Assembly: GCA_002297415.1 (NCBI GenBank)
Contig: DBKZ01000010.1
Coordinates: 29,780-36,651, forward strand
Reading direction: 5' to 3'
Length of the DNA stretch: 6,872 nt
From: Ruminococcaceae bacterium UBA737
Lineage (GTDB): Bacteria > Bacillota > Clostridia > Oscillospirales > Acutalibacteraceae
Of this stretch, positions 6,719 through 6,872 are shown piece after piece. The position numbers and the translations under genes are program-made. Every line of letters begins with the position of its first letter. Positions within the stretch are counted from its first letter, which is position 1. The notes beneath the pieces were generated by a model. The model was not told where the DNA came from and searched no databases. It saw only the letters and a list, made by a program, of their open reading frames with translations.

Positions 6719-6872
6719 GCCTACGAAACAAAATTTTGCATAATACATTGCCTCAAAACTTGAAATACGATAGTATTCCTGCGTTTAGTCGGCTTCGTCT
6801 TATAACAAAATTTTTAGTTTCGGTAGGTTAAAAAGTTTCTGCCGCTTTAATTTTATTCGGCGAAGCGAGAAA
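6719..6872. other. AT-rich terminal stretch without a recognisable gene
   Basis: These 154 bases to the end of the window carry no convincing coding frame on either strand. The longest - strand frame here ends by translating the T-arm, which marks it as spurious. The tail is more AT-rich than the genes before it. It contains the 11-base word AACAAAATTTT twice (6727-6737 and 6804-6814). It also has a six-base complementary pair, GCTTCG (6792-6797) with CGAAGC (6861-6866), too short to call a structure. The near-palindrome TTCGGCGAA (6857-6865) lies by the end. Function unknown. Confidence 0.5.

Noticed and set aside
6622..6752. Minus-strand frame running through the T-arm with an ATG near 6752
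   Set aside because: It yields a short peptide whose middle (VTGSSPVT) is simply the translated tRNA T-arm, a well-known kind of spurious reading frame.

Overview
The window reads as one end of a contig from a low-to-moderate GC Gram-positive anaerobe. Class Clostridia (Bacillota), perhaps a gut Oscillospirales/Ruminococcaceae-type organism, is the best guess. The pointers are the lon-engB gene order (as in lonA-ysxC of Bacillus), a Gram-positive type nicotinate phosphoribosyltransferase, a short lipoprotein signal peptide with the Cys-Ala-Cys ending common in Clostridia, GGAGA/AGGAG ribosome binding sites at every gene, and frequent AGA, GGA and ATA codons. The genus is not resolved, and this is inference from protein style rather than a database match.

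Layout: six genes lie head to tail on the + strand with gaps of 3 to 23 bases, so they very probably form one transcription unit. They are (1) the 3' part of argS, arginyl-tRNA synthetase, whose N-terminus lies left of the window; (2) pncB, nicotinate phosphoribosyltransferase for NAD salvage; (3) a 194-residue predicted lipoprotein of unknown function; (4) lon, the ATP-dependent protease; (5) engB (ysxC/yihA), the ribosome-biogenesis GTPase; (6) the first 46 codons of an SGNH/GDSL-family hydrolase. No terminator or strong promoter is evident between the genes. The expected promoter is upstream of the window.

The sixth gene stops abruptly. At about 6691-6697 the hydrolase reading frame runs into a sequence that, on the - strand, is a tRNA T-arm plus the 3' strand of an acceptor stem (6691-6718). 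No D-arm or anticodon arm precedes it, and no CCA follows it. From there to the end (6719-6872) the DNA is AT-rich and I see no gene. This is either a true insertion or recombination junction at a tRNA 3' end (the usual target of integrases) or a chimeric contig end joined through a short shared word. It is the only part of the window that ordinary housekeeping genes do not explain.

Functionally the operon combines translation (ArgS), cofactor salvage (PncB), protein quality control (Lon) and 50S ribosome assembly (EngB), a typical mixed housekeeping cluster. I found no CRISPR array, complete mobile element, defence system or other convincing novel system. The lipoprotein is the only full-length gene without a recognisable function.
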